This document shows positions 19,399 through 28,907 of a DNA stretch of 64,000 nucleotides, piece after piece. The position numbers and the translations under genes were made by a program. The stretch's first letter is position 1. Each line of letters opens with the position of its first letter. The notes beneath the pieces were generated by a model. That model saw only the letters and a list, made by a program, of their open reading frames with translations. It ran no database searches and had not been told where the DNA came from. This stretch comes from Deinococcus peraridilitoris DSM 19664 (lineage in GTDB: Bacteria; Deinococcota; Deinococci; Deinococcales; Deinococcaceae), in the NCBI RefSeq assembly GCF_000317835.1, contig NC_019793.1:1140001-1204000 (forward strand), in the 5' to 3' direction.

Positions 19399-20613
19399 AT
19401 GTCCAAAACAACGCGCTACAGCAAATTCGAAGGTGAACTCGAGTCGCTCGAGTCGGCCGAGCTGATGAGCATGATTCAGGAAGCGTTGCTGGGCCAGGGC
19501 ATGAACGACCCCTACGACCCTGATCCCGACGCGCGCCCCAGCATGGACGACCTGTTCGACGCCATTCTGCAGTCCCTGGTGGACCGCGGCATGGTGCCTG
19601 ACGAGATGCTCGAAGAAGCCATGAACGCCGACGACATTCAGGAAACCCGCCTGGGGCAGCAGATTCAGCGCTTGATGGACAAGTTGCAGATGGACGGCTT
19701 TATTCGCAAGGAATTCGATGAGGAAGAGGGTTCCGGGGGTGGCGCGGGGGAAAGCGGTGAAGCGCGCTTCCAGCTCACCGACAAATCCATCGACTTTCTG
19801 GGCTACAACAGCCTGCGCGACCTGATGGGTGGTCTCGGGCGCAGCAGCGCCGGTAATCACGACACCCGTGACTACGCGAGTGGCATCGACGTGACCGGCG
19901 AACTCAAGAACTACGAATTCGGTGACACCCTCAACCTCGACACCACTGCCACGCTCTCGAACGTCATTTCCAAGGGTTTCGAGAACATGGAGCAGAGTGA
20001 CCTGGTCGTCCGGCAGGCCGAGTACAGCTCCAGCGCCGCGACGGTGGTGCTGCTCGACTGCTCGCACAGCATGATCCTGTACGGCGAGGACCGCTTCACG
20101 CCGGCCAAGCAGGTGGCGCTGGCGCTCGCACACCTGATTCGCACCAGCTATCCGGGCGATACCCTGAAATTCGTGCTGTTTCACGACAGCGCCGAGGAAG
20201 TGCCGTTAGGGAAACTGGCGCAGGCGCAGATCGGCCCGTACCACACCAATACCGCGGGCGGCCTGCGGCTGGCGCAGCAGCTGCTCAAACGCGAAAACAA
20301 GGACATGAAGCAGATCGTGATGATCACCGACGGCAAACCGAGCGCCCTCACGCTGCCCGACGGACGCATCTACAAAAATGCTTACGGTCTCGATCCTTAT
20401 GTGCTGGGCGCTACTTTGCGTGAAGTCGCCAACTGCCGACGCAGCGGCATCCAGATCAACACCTTCATGCTGGCCCGCGACGCCGAACTGATCGGCTTCG
20501 TGCGGCGCGTGACCGAAATGACCAAAGGCAAGGCATACTTCACCACGCCGCACAATATCGGGCAATACGTGCTGATGGACTATATGAAGGGCAAAACCAA
20601 AGTCGTCAATTGA
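19399..20613 (+). CDS. VWA domain-containing protein (MoxR partner)
   Basis: 404-residue protein. The C-terminal von Willebrand A domain begins near 210 and has an intact MIDAS: D220-x-S222-x-S224 in LLDCSHSM, a downstream Thr region ([11 protein letters not shown]) and TDGKPS. The N-terminal 200 residues are helical, with an acidic/glycine-rich linker at about 106-122. It probably works with the MoxR-like ATPase encoded upstream. It starts 28 bases after the lipoprotein stop codon. Confidence 0.88.
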   Translation: MSKTTRYSKFEGELESLESAELMSMIQEALLGQGMNDPYDPDPDARPSMDDLFDAILQSLVDRGMVPDEMLEEAMNADDIQETRLGQQIQRLMDKLQMDGFIRKEFDEEEGSGGGAGESGEARFQLTDKSIDFLGYNSLRDLMGGLGRSSAGNHDTRDYASGIDVTGELKNYEFGDTLNLDTTATLSNVISKGFENMEQSDLVVRQAEYSSSAATVVLLDCSHSMILYGEDRFTPAKQVALALAHLIRTSYPGDTLKFVLFHDSAEEVPLGKLAQAQIGPYHTNTAGGLRLAQQLLKRENKDMKQIVMITDGKPSALTLPDGRIYKNAYGLDPYVLGATLREVANCRRSGIQINTFMLARDAELIGFVRRVTEMTKGKAYFTTPHNIGQYVLMDYMKGKTKVVN

Positions 20614-20642
20614 CGAACTGACAGAAACGGCAGCCTGAGAAC

Positions 20643-20680
20643 AAAAGTGAAGCGGTGAATTTCCCCCGCTTCACTTTTTT
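20643..20680. terminator. Intrinsic terminator between converging genes
   Basis: A 9-bp perfect stem (20647-20655 with 20666-20674) has AAAA on the left and TTTTTT on the right. It can serve the VWA gene (plus) and the converging 107-aa gene (minus), whose stop codon lies inside the stem. Confidence 0.8.
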
Positions 20681-20994
20681 CGTTTTGCCTCTGAATCCGT
20701 GGTACTTTCCACTCCTCGCCAGGTCGAATCATAGGCTTCGACAAACTCGAACAGGTTCTTGGCTGCCGCGAACACATAGTCAAAAGCCTGCGCGAGGTCA
20801 GTGCTGCGAATCTTGACGACACCGTGCTTGTTGACCAGGACTTCCAGCACGAAACCGGGAGGCAGGTCGTGCAACGGATCGGCAGGCGCGTGTGTCGCTT
20901 CTACCAGACAGCGGTGATCCTGCAGCCAGCGAAGCTGTTCCTGTTGTGCCTTGGAGAGCAGATCAACCCAGTGGCTTTCCTCGGTCCGGTCCAT
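20671..20994 (-). CDS. Hypothetical protein (107 aa)
   Basis: 107-residue soluble protein with no motif I recognise: helical N-terminus (WVDLLSKAQQEQLRWLQDH), a beta-like middle (GFVLEVLVNKHGVVKIRST) and a basic C-terminus. TAGCGT lies 5 bases before the ATG, giving the leaderless layout seen at neighbouring genes, and supports the start. Confidence 0.6.
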   Translation of the reverse strand: MDRTEESHWVDLLSKAQQEQLRWLQDHRCLVEATHAPADPLHDLPPGFVLEVLVNKHGVVKIRSTDLAQAFDYVFAAAKNLFEFVEAYDSTWRGVESTTDSEAKRKK

Positions 20995-20999
20995 GCTTC

Positions 21000-21005
21000 A
21001 CGCTA
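21000..21005 (-). promoter_or_regulatory. -10 element of the 107-aa hypothetical gene
   Basis: TAGCGT lies 5 bases before the ATG at 20994. Confidence 0.4.
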
Positions 21006-21112
21006 GATGCCTCGTCGAAAAAATCGATGATATGCGCTTCAGGACTTCACAAGACGTCAACGTTCCCTCAAGACTGCGGCCCGGCAGGCCGAGCGCCGCT
21101 TTGCAGGCAACC

Positions 21113-21934
21113 TCAGCCCCGCACGAGGTTGCGCCCGGCCTGTTTCGCTTCGAGCAGCTTCTCCTCGGCGAGTGCCAGCATGCCCTCGTGTCCGGTCGAG
21201 GGCAGATCGCTACATACCCCCACGCTGAGGGTCACCCGCAGACCCGGGCGCACCATCGACCAGTTGTACTGTTCGACGGCCTGACGGAAACGCTCGGCCG
21301 TGTGATCGACCTCGCCTGCCCCGATTCCGGGCAACATCAGGGCAAATTCCTCGCCGCCATAGCGCGCCAGCAGGTCCTTGGAACGGCACTGCTCACGCAG
21401 CACCTGCGCCACACGGCGCAGCACCTCGTCGCCCACCGCGTAGGAAAAGGCCTCGTTGACCCGCCGAAAATCGTCGAGATCGAGCAAGGCCACGCTGAGA
21501 GGGTAGTTCAGCCGGCGGGCCCGCCGGAAGGACAGCGCCAGTGTCTCGCAGAACGCGCGGCGGCTGGCCAGACCGGTCAACAGGTCCTCCTGCGTACTGC
21601 GCGCGAGCTGATCGGCCTGGACGTGAAGCTGGCGGGTCAGGTCGTCATACAGCAGTTGGGCGGACGCCAGATGCGAAAGCGCCCGGCGCAGATCGTCGTC
21701 CGTTGCCTCACCGGGCACAATCGGCAGACCAAGCGCTGTCAGAAGCAGCAAGCAGCGGGCTGCGCGCAATTCGTCACCTGCTTGCGTCGCGAGCATGTAA
21801 GCTTCGCGGCCCAACTGGGCCGCCCGTACCCGGTCGCATTCACCCAAGCGAGCCACGGCTTCCTGCAGCGCATCGATCCGGTCGATGCCCGTCAGGGCCA
21901 GCAGGTGCGCGTCTCGCGCGGCAGTCTCAGACAT
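21113..21934 (-). CDS. Diguanylate cyclase (GGDEF domain)
   Basis: 273-residue protein. An N-terminal helical region (about 1-110, possibly TPR-like) precedes a GGDEF domain. The active-site loop is GGEEF (in ARYGGEEFALMLPG). An RxxD inhibitory site (RSKD) lies exactly five residues upstream, so product inhibition by c-di-GMP is expected. The start ATG at 21934 is chosen because a GAGGAAG ribosome-binding site precedes it by 8 bases; an upstream GTG lacks one. No membrane segment or EAL domain is present, so it should be cytosolic. Confidence 0.92.
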   Translation of the reverse strand: MSETAARDAHLLALTGIDRIDALQEAVARLGECDRVRAAQLGREAYMLATQAGDELRAARCLLLLTALGLPIVPGEATDDDLRRALSHLASAQLLYDDLTRQLHVQADQLARSTQEDLLTGLASRRAFCETLALSFRRARRLNYPLSVALLDLDDFRRVNEAFSYAVGDEVLRRVAQVLREQCRSKDLLARYGGEEFALMLPGIGAGEVDHTAERFRQAVEQYNWSMVRPGLRVTLSVGVCSDLPSTGHEGMLALAEEKLLEAKQAGRNLVRG

Positions 21935-22232
21935 GTTCAGCACTTCCTCTTCCTGCAGACAGCATGCAACAGCGATTCTCACAATCTTCTTACGGCAATG
22001 TCGACAACCGCTCGCCTGACGGACAGGCTGCAGCCCCGTTCCTTGAGCTGGACTTCACAACCCAAGGCTCCGGACTGCCCCTGATGTGAAAAACTTCGAT
22101 TTACCGGTGAAAATTCCGCGCCCGGACGACTCGTTCAGTTATCCGGGCAACAAGAAAGCGATCTTAATCCATCGTTAGCTTGGTTACCAAGTGAACAGTA
22201 GGTAACGCCCAGGCGGTGCTTTCCTGAACTAA

Positions 22233-22898
22233 ATGAGCAAACGCAAAGTACTTATTGTCGAAGACGATCCGGATATCGCCCGTTTTGTGCGTTCCGATCT
22301 GGAGGATGCCGGTTACGAAGTAATGCACGCCGCCGACGCCATGACGGGCCTGGTGACCGTGCGTGAGCAGGCACCCGACCTGATCCTGCTCGATCTGGGT
22401 CTGCCTGACTTCGATGGCACCGAAGTGCTCGCACGCGTCCGGCGCACCTCGACCCTGCCGATCATCGTGATGACCGCCCGCGACACGGCCGATGAGAAAG
22501 TCAGCCTGCTCGAAGACGGCGCCGACGACTATGTGGTCAAGCCCTTCGATTCGCGCGAGCTGATCGCCCGCATCGGGGTTCAGCTGCGTCAGCACGGCGG
22601 GGCTCCGATCGAGGTCAACGGCATGGAGCTGAACTTGCAGCAACGCCTGGTCAAGTACAACGGCCAGGAAGTGCGCCTGTCTCCCACCGAATTCAATCTG
22701 CTGGCGCTGCTCGCCCGTCAACCGGGCCGCGTGTACTCGCGCGAAGAAATCGAGCGCGAGGTATGGGAAGGCCGCCTGCCCGCCAACAGCAACGTGGTGG
22801 ACGTGCACATGGCCAACTTGCGCGGCAAGTTCCGCGACCTCGACGGCTACGGCATCATCCGCACCGTGCGTGGCATCGGCTACGCCCTGCGTTCCTGA
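22233..22898 (+). CDS. OmpR-family response regulator
   Basis: 221-residue two-domain regulator. The receiver has acidic D11/D12, phospho-acceptor D54 (LILLDLGLPD), T81 and K103. The C-terminal winged helix (about 125-221) ends with VVDVHMANLRGK and IRTVRGIGYAL, as in OmpR/PhoB. No histidine kinase gene is nearby, so it is an orphan here. Deinococcus has a similar regulator, DrRRA, linked to radiation resistance; I cannot confirm orthology from this window. A near-palindrome CTTGGTTACCAAG lies about 45 bases upstream. Confidence 0.92.
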   Translation: MSKRKVLIVEDDPDIARFVRSDLEDAGYEVMHAADAMTGLVTVREQAPDLILLDLGLPDFDGTEVLARVRRTSTLPIIVMTARDTADEKVSLLEDGADDYVVKPFDSRELIARIGVQLRQHGGAPIEVNGMELNLQQRLVKYNGQEVRLSPTEFNLLALLARQPGRVYSREEIEREVWEGRLPANSNVVDVHMANLRGKFRDLDGYGIIRTVRGIGYALRS

Positions 22899-22905
22899 AC
22901 CTTTC

Positions 22906-22947
22906 AAGAAAGGGGCCGAAGGCAAATGCCTTCGGCCCCTTTCTTTT
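22906..22947. terminator. Strong intrinsic terminator
   Basis: A 15-bp perfect stem (22909-22923 with 22928-22942) with a 4-base loop is followed by a TCTTTT tract. It terminates the response regulator gene and may also serve the converging minus-strand gene. Confidence 0.85.
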
Positions 22948-22968
22948 CGGGTGACTTGTGCCCCGGTG

Positions 22969-24984
22969 CTACTTGCCACTTCCCAGCGTGGCCGTCACCT
23001 TGGGTACGAACACGATGGCATTGGGGACCGGCCGGCTCCATACGGTATTGAAGTACCCGCCCGCCACGTACACGGTCGCACTCGAACCGCTGTCCAGACG
23101 CAGCGCCCGGCTGACGCCGACCCCGACCAGCGCACGCGCGAATTCCTCGGGCGTGCCGTTGTCGAAGTAAGCGATGGTCGGCTGACCGGCATACATCGCA
23201 AACGCCACCTGCCGGGTGGGCCGCCAGACGCTGGTCTTGACATCAAAGCCCTCCCGCAGGGCGTCGAGCGCGTACTGGCCGCCTTCGACCAGCAGCGGCC
23301 CGGCGGACAGCGCCTCGCGCACGCCATCCCAGCCGGGAGCGGCCCAGTTGAGGACCAGCTGCAGCGGAGCGCCCGCGCCTTGCGGAAGCTGCGGAAAGCG
23401 GACCGGATCGAAGGTCACGCTGATCTGACCGGCAGGTGGAATGCTGGGGCCGCTCAGCGCGCGTGTCACACTGGCACCGTCGAGATACAGCGTGATGAAA
23501 CCCGGTCCGCCCACGCCCGTGCGACCGTCGCCGACAAACGCCGTCACCCAGTTCGGGTGTGGCTGCGGACGTACGGTGTTCACCGTCAGGGTTCCCCAGC
23601 CACCGGCCAGGATATACCGTGGCCGTGGAAAGCCGAACAGCACGCCCTCGTCGGTGAAGCCGAGGGTGGCACGCCGCTCCAGGCTGGAGTTGAGCATCAA
23701 GCCCCCTTGCGCCACCAGATCGACCGGAAAACTGGTCTTGGGGTCGAAGTAACCCCCGTTCACACCGGCCACGCCCCCGGCCCGCTTGACCAGGTCGAAC
23801 ACGCTGGCCGACGCGCCAACCCCTGCCGTGACGATTTTAGGGGTGAAATGACTGGAATCGAAGCTCAGCAACTGCAGCTTGCCGATCTGCCGGTGGGCGG
23901 CGCCGGGCGGCAGGGCTTCCAGGTCGGGAGGTGGGGTGACACTCGGGTCGAGGTTGGTGACCGTGTCGATCACCACCCGGTAGGGATTGTCCAGCGTGAA
24001 GACTTTGCTGAGGCCTCCATCACCGGTTTCGAGGCGTACGGTCAGCTGGCCTGCTGCGCGCGTGAGCGTCAGGGTATCGCCCGACTGCAGCTTCTGACCA
24101 AGTGGCGCGGGGGTCACCAGTGGCAGGGCAGGGACGGCGGAAGGCGAAAGCGCCCCGGTCGTCAGGGGCGCCGTGACCGCAGGTACGGCAGGCAGCGCGG
24201 GAACCACGGGCAAAAAGCCCGCGCGGGCGAGCAGGTCAGCTTCGGCCGTCACGGCAGGAAAGGTCAGCGTCAGCCCGCGCTTGTCCTGCGATAACTGGTA
24301 GGGAGCATTGCCGCTCAGTTCCAGCACCACCCGCTGGGTCTCCTGAGCGCGTCTGAGGGTGCGGCTGCTGCGCACCAGCGTCAGCTGCGCGGTGGGGGCG
24401 GCAGCAGGTGGTGTCTGCACTCCGGCGCCGGAAATCGGGGGGGTGGGAGCAGGAAGCGTGGGCACGGCCGGCAGTGGGGCGGGAGTAACACGCACAGGGG
24501 CCGCCGGAACCACGGGAGAAGTTACGGGAAGGGACGGTGGGGGTGTCACGGTCACGGCGGGAGCAGGTGCGGGCGCGACGGACAAGGGCGCTCCCTGCGC
24601 CACGGGGGTCAGCGCGAAATCGAGGATTTCAGGAGCGTCACCCAGGATTGTCACGCCCAGCGCGCGCAGCACGCCCAGCGAAACGTGAACCGAACCGCCT
24701 ACCAGTTCGGGCGCGCCCAGGACGGCAAGTCTCTGTCCGTTTTCCGTCCAGCCGCTTGCCGCCGTGAAGCGCAGCTCACGGTTTTGCAGCGCAAGTCGGA
24801 CATCATCGGCCTGATTGAGCGTGGTGATTCCCAGACGCGGGAGAAACCACACCGGCAGCCCTTCTGCTCCACTGGGCATGGTTTTGGTTTCGATGCGCGG
24901 GCTGGTGAGGACACCGCCGATGGCGACCGGGCGCGCCGAGGCGGCGCTCAACGCCAACAAGGCCAGCAGGGCAAGACGGCGCAC
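22969..24984 (-). CDS. Phosphodiester glycosidase (NAGPA/DUF2233) family secreted protein
   Basis: 671-residue secreted protein. From GTG 24984 it starts with a clear signal peptide (MRRLALLALLALSAASA) and GGGGG precedes that codon; a longer form from 25041 would bury the signal. After a copper-amine-oxidase-like N-terminal part comes an Ala/Pro/Val-rich linker (about 135-190) and an AMIN-like segment (RRAQETQRVVLELSGNAPY). The C-terminal phosphodiester glycosidase domain has GVNGGYFDP, TAFVGDGRTG and LRLDSGSSATVYVAGG. Related proteins cleave N-acetylglucosamine phosphodiesters or act in envelope polysaccharide turnover; the substrate here is unknown. Confidence 0.82.
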   Translation of the reverse strand: MRRLALLALLALSAASARPVAIGGVLTSPRIETKTMPSGAEGLPVWFLPRLGITTLNQADDVRLALQNRELRFTAASGWTENGQRLAVLGAPELVGGSVHVSLGVLRALGVTILGDAPEILDFALTPVAQGAPLSVAPAPAPAVTVTPPPSLPVTSPVVPAAPVRVTPAPLPAVPTLPAPTPPISGAGVQTPPAAAPTAQLTLVRSSRTLRRAQETQRVVLELSGNAPYQLSQDKRGLTLTFPAVTAEADLLARAGFLPVVPALPAVPAVTAPLTTGALSPSAVPALPLVTPAPLGQKLQSGDTLTLTRAAGQLTVRLETGDGGLSKVFTLDNPYRVVIDTVTNLDPSVTPPPDLEALPPGAAHRQIGKLQLLSFDSSHFTPKIVTAGVGASASVFDLVKRAGGVAGVNGGYFDPKTSFPVDLVAQGGLMLNSSLERRATLGFTDEGVLFGFPRPRYILAGGWGTLTVNTVRPQPHPNWVTAFVGDGRTGVGGPGFITLYLDGASVTRALSGPSIPPAGQISVTFDPVRFPQLPQGAGAPLQLVLNWAAPGWDGVREALSAGPLLVEGGQYALDALREGFDVKTSVWRPTRQVAFAMYAGQPTIAYFDNGTPEEFARALVGVGVSRALRLDSGSSATVYVAGGYFNTVWSRPVPNAIVFVPKVTATLGSGK

Positions 24985-25185
24985 TTCAGACCCCCGGCGT
25001 GATCCACGACAGATCGAGGCAGCGAAGATGAAGGAGAGCAATGCTCGAAATTAAAGTGGACATGCACTGGCAGTGTAAAAAACAACGCCTGACAAAGAAT
25101 GAGAACATGAAGATAGAAGCGAAGGCGGCGCATATCGTCCAGCTGTGACAACTTTGCAAGAGTCCGCCGCTAAACTGAAAAAGAC

Positions 25186-25671
25186 ATGATTGAGCCTTCA
25201 CTCGCCCTTTATGGGGAAGCATTTGACCAGGTCGAGAACCTGCTGTCCGATCTGCTGGGCGCCACTGGCGTTCGCTATTGCCTGCTCGTGGACCGCAAGG
25301 GCTTCGTACTCTCGCACAAGGAAGCGCTGTGGGCGCCCCGGCCACCGGCCCTCGATTCGGTTGCGACGCTGGTGGCCGGCAACGCCGCCGCGACCAGTGC
25401 ATTGGCGAGCATGCTGGGCGAACGTACCTTCAGCGAGCAGATTCACCAAGGCGAAAAAGGTGTGCTCTACGTCGAGTCGATCATCGACAAGGCGCTGCTG
25501 GTCCTGATCTTCGACTCCAGCGTCCCACTCGGCAAGGTCAAGCTGTACGCCAAGAAGACCATCACGTTGCTCTCGGAAGTGCTGCTGCAGGTCGGTGACG
25601 CTCCCAAAATCGAGTTCAACCAGGGCTTCTCGGATGACGCGGGCGCGCTGCTCGACGATCTCTTCGGCTGA
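25186..25671 (+). CDS. Roadblock/LC7 domain protein (MglB-like)
   Basis: 161-residue protein with a single Roadblock/LC7 domain (about 10-125): [32 protein letters not shown] and [20 protein letters not shown]. The C-terminal tail is acidic. It lies directly upstream of a Ras-like GTPase gene, the mglB-mglA arrangement known from Myxococcus and Thermus, where MglB is the GTPase-activating protein. TAAACT lies 9 bases before the ATG. Confidence 0.86.
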   Translation: MIEPSLALYGEAFDQVENLLSDLLGATGVRYCLLVDRKGFVLSHKEALWAPRPPALDSVATLVAGNAAATSALASMLGERTFSEQIHQGEKGVLYVESIIDKALLVLIFDSSVPLGKVKLYAKKTITLLSEVLLQVGDAPKIEFNQGFSDDAGALLDDLFG

Positions 25672-25742
25672 ATTCTCGTTCCCTTCATCCGCTCGGAATA
25701 TCCGGCCACCTCGACTTTCACAAGTCGCCTCAGGAGTGACGC

Positions 25743-26336
25743 ATGAGCACCATCAACTTCGCCGCCCGCGAAATCAACTGCAAGATCGTCTACTACGGTC
25801 CCGGCATGTCCGGCAAAACCACCAATCTCAAGCACGTCTTCAGCAAGGTTCCCGAGTCGCTGCGCGGTGACATGGTCTCGCTGGCGACCGAAGACGAGCG
25901 CACGCTGTTCTTCGACTTTCTGCCGCTCGACCTCGGCAGCGTGCAAGGCTTCAAGACGCGCTTTCACCTCTACACTGTGCCGGGGCAAGTTTTTTACAAC
26001 GCCAGCCGCAAGCTGATTCTGCGTGGCGTGGATGGCATCGTGTTCGTCGCCGACAGTGCCCCCAACCGCCTGCGCGCCAACGCCGAGAGCATGCGCAATT
26101 TGCGCGAAAATCTGGTCGAGCACGGCATCAGCCTCAAGGAAGTGCCGCTGATTCTGCAGGTCAACAAGCGTGACCTGCCCGACGCGCTGCCGCTGTCGAT
26201 GATTCGCGCGGTGCTCGATCCCAAAGGAGAACTGCCCGTGTTCGAGTCCTGCGCTGACAAGGGTACGGGCGTCTTCGAAAGCCTCAAGGCGGTCTCGAAG
26301 CTGGTGCTCGAACGCCTGTCTCAGCCGACAAGCTGA
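25743..26336 (+). CDS. mglA: Ras-like GTPase MglA
   Basis: 197-residue small GTPase. P-loop GPGMSGKTT (19-27), switch II region TVPGQVFYN with the MglA-type replacement of the canonical DxxG, and NKRDLPDA as the base-recognition motif. The T. thermophilus MglA-MglB pair controls polarity of motility apparatus; a motility or polarity role is inferred here by gene pairing only. GGAG lies 8 bases before ATG. The gap to the mglB-like gene is 71 bases. Confidence 0.93.
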   Translation: MSTINFAAREINCKIVYYGPGMSGKTTNLKHVFSKVPESLRGDMVSLATEDERTLFFDFLPLDLGSVQGFKTRFHLYTVPGQVFYNASRKLILRGVDGIVFVADSAPNRLRANAESMRNLRENLVEHGISLKEVPLILQVNKRDLPDALPLSMIRAVLDPKGELPVFESCADKGTGVFESLKAVSKLVLERLSQPTS

Positions 26337-26345
26337 CTCCCGCCG

Positions 26346-26383
26346 AACAGACGGCCCACCCGCGGGTGGGCCATCTGTCTGTG
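26346..26383 (+). terminator. Hairpin after mglA
   Basis: GGCCCACCC-GC-GGGTGGGCC forms a strong stem inside an outer CAGAC/GTCTG pairing, 10 bases past the mglA stop. The tail is not T-rich, so termination is uncertain. Confidence 0.45.
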
Positions 26384-26477
26384 CCTTCGAGCAACGCTCG
26401 CGGCCATCTTCGAGGCTACAGGAGAACGTGGATCGGCGTTTGCGCGGGCGAGGCTGGATCAAACGGGCCGCACGTTC

Positions 26478-26483
26478 TACGCT
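26478..26483 (+). promoter_or_regulatory. -10 element of the ACT-domain gene (leaderless type)
   Basis: TACGCT lies 6 bases before the ATG at 26490. Confidence 0.45.
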
Positions 26484-26489
26484 CAGGCC

Positions 26490-26888
26490 ATGTCCCTCAC
26501 CATGACCGCGCTGACCAGTGACTTTGCCGTCTGCCGCCTGAATCCGCACGATCCGCTGCCGCAGTGGGGACTCGCGGGCGAGTTTTTCAGCCTGAGCCGC
26601 TCAGGCCGGGAACTTTCACTGACCTGCGAGGCTGCGCTGGTGCCCCCAGGCGTGCGTGCCGAAGGCCCCTGGCGCGCGCTGGAGCTGGAGGGGCCATTCG
26701 ATTTCGCCTTGACCGGCATTCTGGCATCCGTGCTCACACCACTCGCGCAGGCGGAAATCGGCATCTTCGCACTCTCCACCTTCGACACCGATTACGTGCT
26801 GGTACAGTCATCCCACTTCGCACACGCCGTGCGGGCGTTGCGCGCTGCCGGCCACACCGTTCATCTGCCGCCCGCCCACCCGGTCTGA
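26490..26888 (+). CDS. ACT domain-containing protein (CASTOR-like)
   Basis: 132-residue protein with two ACT-like halves: an N-terminal FFSLSRSGRELSLTCEAALVP strand pair and a C-terminal LEGPFDFALTGILASVLTPLAQAEIGIFALSTFDTDYVLVQ segment, typical of small bacterial ACT proteins related to CASTOR. These usually bind amino acids; the ligand is unknown. An alternative ATG four codons in is possible, but the -10 hexamer favours 26490. Confidence 0.78.
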   Translation: MSLTMTALTSDFAVCRLNPHDPLPQWGLAGEFFSLSRSGRELSLTCEAALVPPGVRAEGPWRALELEGPFDFALTGILASVLTPLAQAEIGIFALSTFDTDYVLVQSSHFAHAVRALRAAGHTVHLPPAHPV

Positions 26889-26907
26889 AGCGGCGGCAAT
26901 CGCGCGC

Positions 26908-27381
26908 TCAGCGCGTGCGGCAAATGAGCGCCTGATAGGACGCCGGAAACGTTTTGGGATCGGACAACAATGCGAAATAAGTCTGCTTGTTGCGGGTGAA
27001 GGTGTAGTGCTGCCAGACCTGTCTGCTCCGGACGAGCCTGACATTCCAGCCTGCCTTACGGGCTCCTGTGAGAAAGCTGGCCTGATGCTTCTTGAAATCA
27101 TTGTTGCGGCCGAGCGAGTTGATGGGCTTGGACGAATCCCACTGCAGAAATTCAAAAGAACCGGGTTTGCAGCGCTGGCCGTTTTCACGTGCCCGGGCAG
27201 ACACGGAGACCTTTTTGACAGTGTAGCTGGGGTCCTGCATACTCAGACGCAGCGGCGCGTCCACCCAGATTTTCAGCGAGGCCGATTGCGCGACCGCCTG
27301 GCCCTTGGGCCGGGTCAAGGGCAGCAACAGGGCCTCAGCGCTGCCCAGCAGGGTCAGCCCGAGCAACAGGCAAAGCTTCAC
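26908..27381 (-). CDS. Hypothetical secreted protein (157 aa)
   Basis: 157 residues with a signal peptide (MKLCLLLGLTLLGSAEA) and a basic soluble domain with two cysteines (GQRCKPGSFEF and ALICRTR), which might form a disulfide. No recognised family. The start is GTG at 27381; TAAAAT lies 6 bases upstream, which supports it. Confidence 0.65.
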   Translation of the reverse strand: MKLCLLLGLTLLGSAEALLLPLTRPKGQAVAQSASLKIWVDAPLRLSMQDPSYTVKKVSVSARARENGQRCKPGSFEFLQWDSSKPINSLGRNNDFKKHQASFLTGARKAGWNVRLVRSRQVWQHYTFTRNKQTYFALLSDPKTFPASYQALICRTR

Positions 27382-27387
27382 GCCACC

Positions 27388-27393
27388 ATTTTA
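27388..27393 (-). promoter_or_regulatory. -10 element of the 157-aa secreted protein gene
   Basis: TAAAAT lies 6 bases from the GTG start at 27381. Confidence 0.5.
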
Positions 27394-27435
27394 CCGCGTT
27401 CTGCCCGCCTGGTCGTGACCGCGCCCGTGGCCCGC

Positions 27436-28080
27436 TCAGCGGGTGTTGGCCAACCAGGTCTCGATCCGCTCGGCGACGTTGACCAGGTGGTCCCCGTGCC
27501 GCTCGATGCTGCGCGCCAGGCTGGTGGCGCGCAAACCGGCACCCAGCGAACGGGAATCCTCGAGCATGCGGGTCAGCGTCGAACGCTGAAACTGCTCGTA
27601 GAGTGCGTCTACCTGCTGATCCAGCCGCTGGACCTCCTGCGCAGCGGGGAGGTCACGCTCGGCAAAGGCGTACGCCAGCTTTTCGAGCATGCCGGTCAGG
27701 TGCGAAAGCAGCGGCAGCAGGTCGCCGGGATGAGACCACGCCACCTGCGCACTGAGAACCTCCAGATCGCGCGCAATATGAACCGCATAATCTCCGGCAC
27801 GTTCCAGATCCGTCAGGCTCTTGAGCAGCATCATCACGAAGCGCAGATCGCCTGCGACCGGCTGGTGCCTGGCGATCAGCAAGAGCAACTCCGCTTCCAG
27901 ATCGACTTCCAGCTGGTCGATTTCCAGGTCGAGCGCCTTGACGCGGTCCAGCAGATTCATCATACGCCCGGACTGCAGGGCTTCACGCAACAGGGCCAGC
28001 TGCTCGAGACCCAGGCTCTGCATTCGCAGGAACGAGGCAGTCAGGCCTAGCAGGCTGGAGTCGAACGCACTGCGGGTCAT
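27436..28080 (-). CDS. phoU: Phosphate signalling complex protein PhoU
   Basis: 214-residue all-helical protein with two PhoU repeats, each with the acidic metal-binding pattern (DLEIDQLEVDLEAELLLLIARHQPVAGDLR and the second copy ending RSIERHGDHLVNVAERIETW). The start ATG at 28080 follows the pstB stop by 16 bases; a longer frame into pstB is not family-like. PhoU couples Pst transporter status to the Pho two-component system and limits phosphate uptake. It is the last gene of the pstSCAB-phoU cluster. Confidence 0.94.
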   Translation of the reverse strand: MTRSAFDSSLLGLTASFLRMQSLGLEQLALLREALQSGRMMNLLDRVKALDLEIDQLEVDLEAELLLLIARHQPVAGDLRFVMMLLKSLTDLERAGDYAVHIARDLEVLSAQVAWSHPGDLLPLLSHLTGMLEKLAYAFAERDLPAAQEVQRLDQQVDALYEQFQRSTLTRMLEDSRSLGAGLRATSLARSIERHGDHLVNVAERIETWLANTR

Positions 28081-28096
28081 GTGATCGCCCCGCTCC

Positions 28097-28891
28097 TCAA
28101 CCGAAGCGGCCCGTGACGTACGCCTCGGTCCGTTCGTCACTGGGACTGGTAAAGACCGCGTCGGTGGGACCACGCTCGACCATGTCACCATTCAGGAAAA
28201 AGCTGGTGGTATCGCTGACCCGAGCCGCCTGCTGCATGTTGTGCGTGACGATCATGATGGTGGTGACTTTTTTCAGGTCCCCCATCAGGTCTTCGATGCG
28301 CGCAGTCGATTGTGGATCGAGGGCGCTGGTCGGCTCGTCCATCAAGAGGATTTCCGGTTCGACGGCGAGCGCGCGCGCGATGCACAGCCGCTGCTGCTGC
28401 CCACCCGAAAGTCCGGTGGCCGGGCTGTTCAGGCGGTCCTTGACTTCATCCCACAGGGCAGCCTGGCGCAGCGAACGCTCGGCCGTCTCCAGCAGGATCC
28501 TCCGGTCACGGATTCCGGCCAGCTTGAGGCCGGACACCACGTTGTCGAGCACGCTCATGGTCGGAAAGGGATTGGGTTTCTGAAACACCATGCCCACACG
28601 GCGCCGGATGGCCACCGGGTCCACGTCGCCGTAGATGTCCTCGCCGTCGAGCAGAATCCGTCCCTCGACGCGGGCGCTCGGGGTAAGGTCGTGCATGCGG
28701 TTGATGGCGCGCAGAAAGGTCGTCTTGCCGCAGCCGGAAGGGCCGATCAGGGCGTTGACCGAGTTGGGCAGGACTTCCATGCTGACGTTCTTCACGGCGC
28801 GATTGCTGCCGTAGTAGATGCTCACGTCCTGCACACTGAGCACGGACGCACCGGTCGGGGCACCCTGGATTCTTTCCTGATTCATGGTCAT
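28097..28891 (-). CDS. pstB: Phosphate ABC transporter ATP-binding protein PstB
   Basis: 264-residue ATPase with Walker [16 protein letters not shown]-loop region [11 protein letters not shown], signature LSGGQQQRL and Walker [14 protein letters not shown]. The PstB-specific R-I-N-R-M-H-D segment follows Walker A. The N-terminal 20 residues ([20 protein letters not shown]) precede the family core. It powers phosphate import through PstC/PstA. It starts 16 bases after the pstA stop. Confidence 0.96.
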   Translation of the reverse strand: MTMNQERIQGAPTGASVLSVQDVSIYYGSNRAVKNVSMEVLPNSVNALIGPSGCGKTTFLRAINRMHDLTPSARVEGRILLDGEDIYGDVDPVAIRRRVGMVFQKPNPFPTMSVLDNVVSGLKLAGIRDRRILLETAERSLRQAALWDEVKDRLNSPATGLSGGQQQRLCIARALAVEPEILLMDEPTSALDPQSTARIEDLMGDLKKVTTIMIVTHNMQQAARVSDTTSFFLNGDMVERGPTDAVFTSPSDERTEAYVTGRFG

Positions 28892-28907
28892 CGGAAATCA
28901 ACTCTCC

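Noticed and set aside
18796..20184. 462-codon minus-strand frame
   Set aside because: It is antisense to the lipoprotein and VWA genes and shows no family features.
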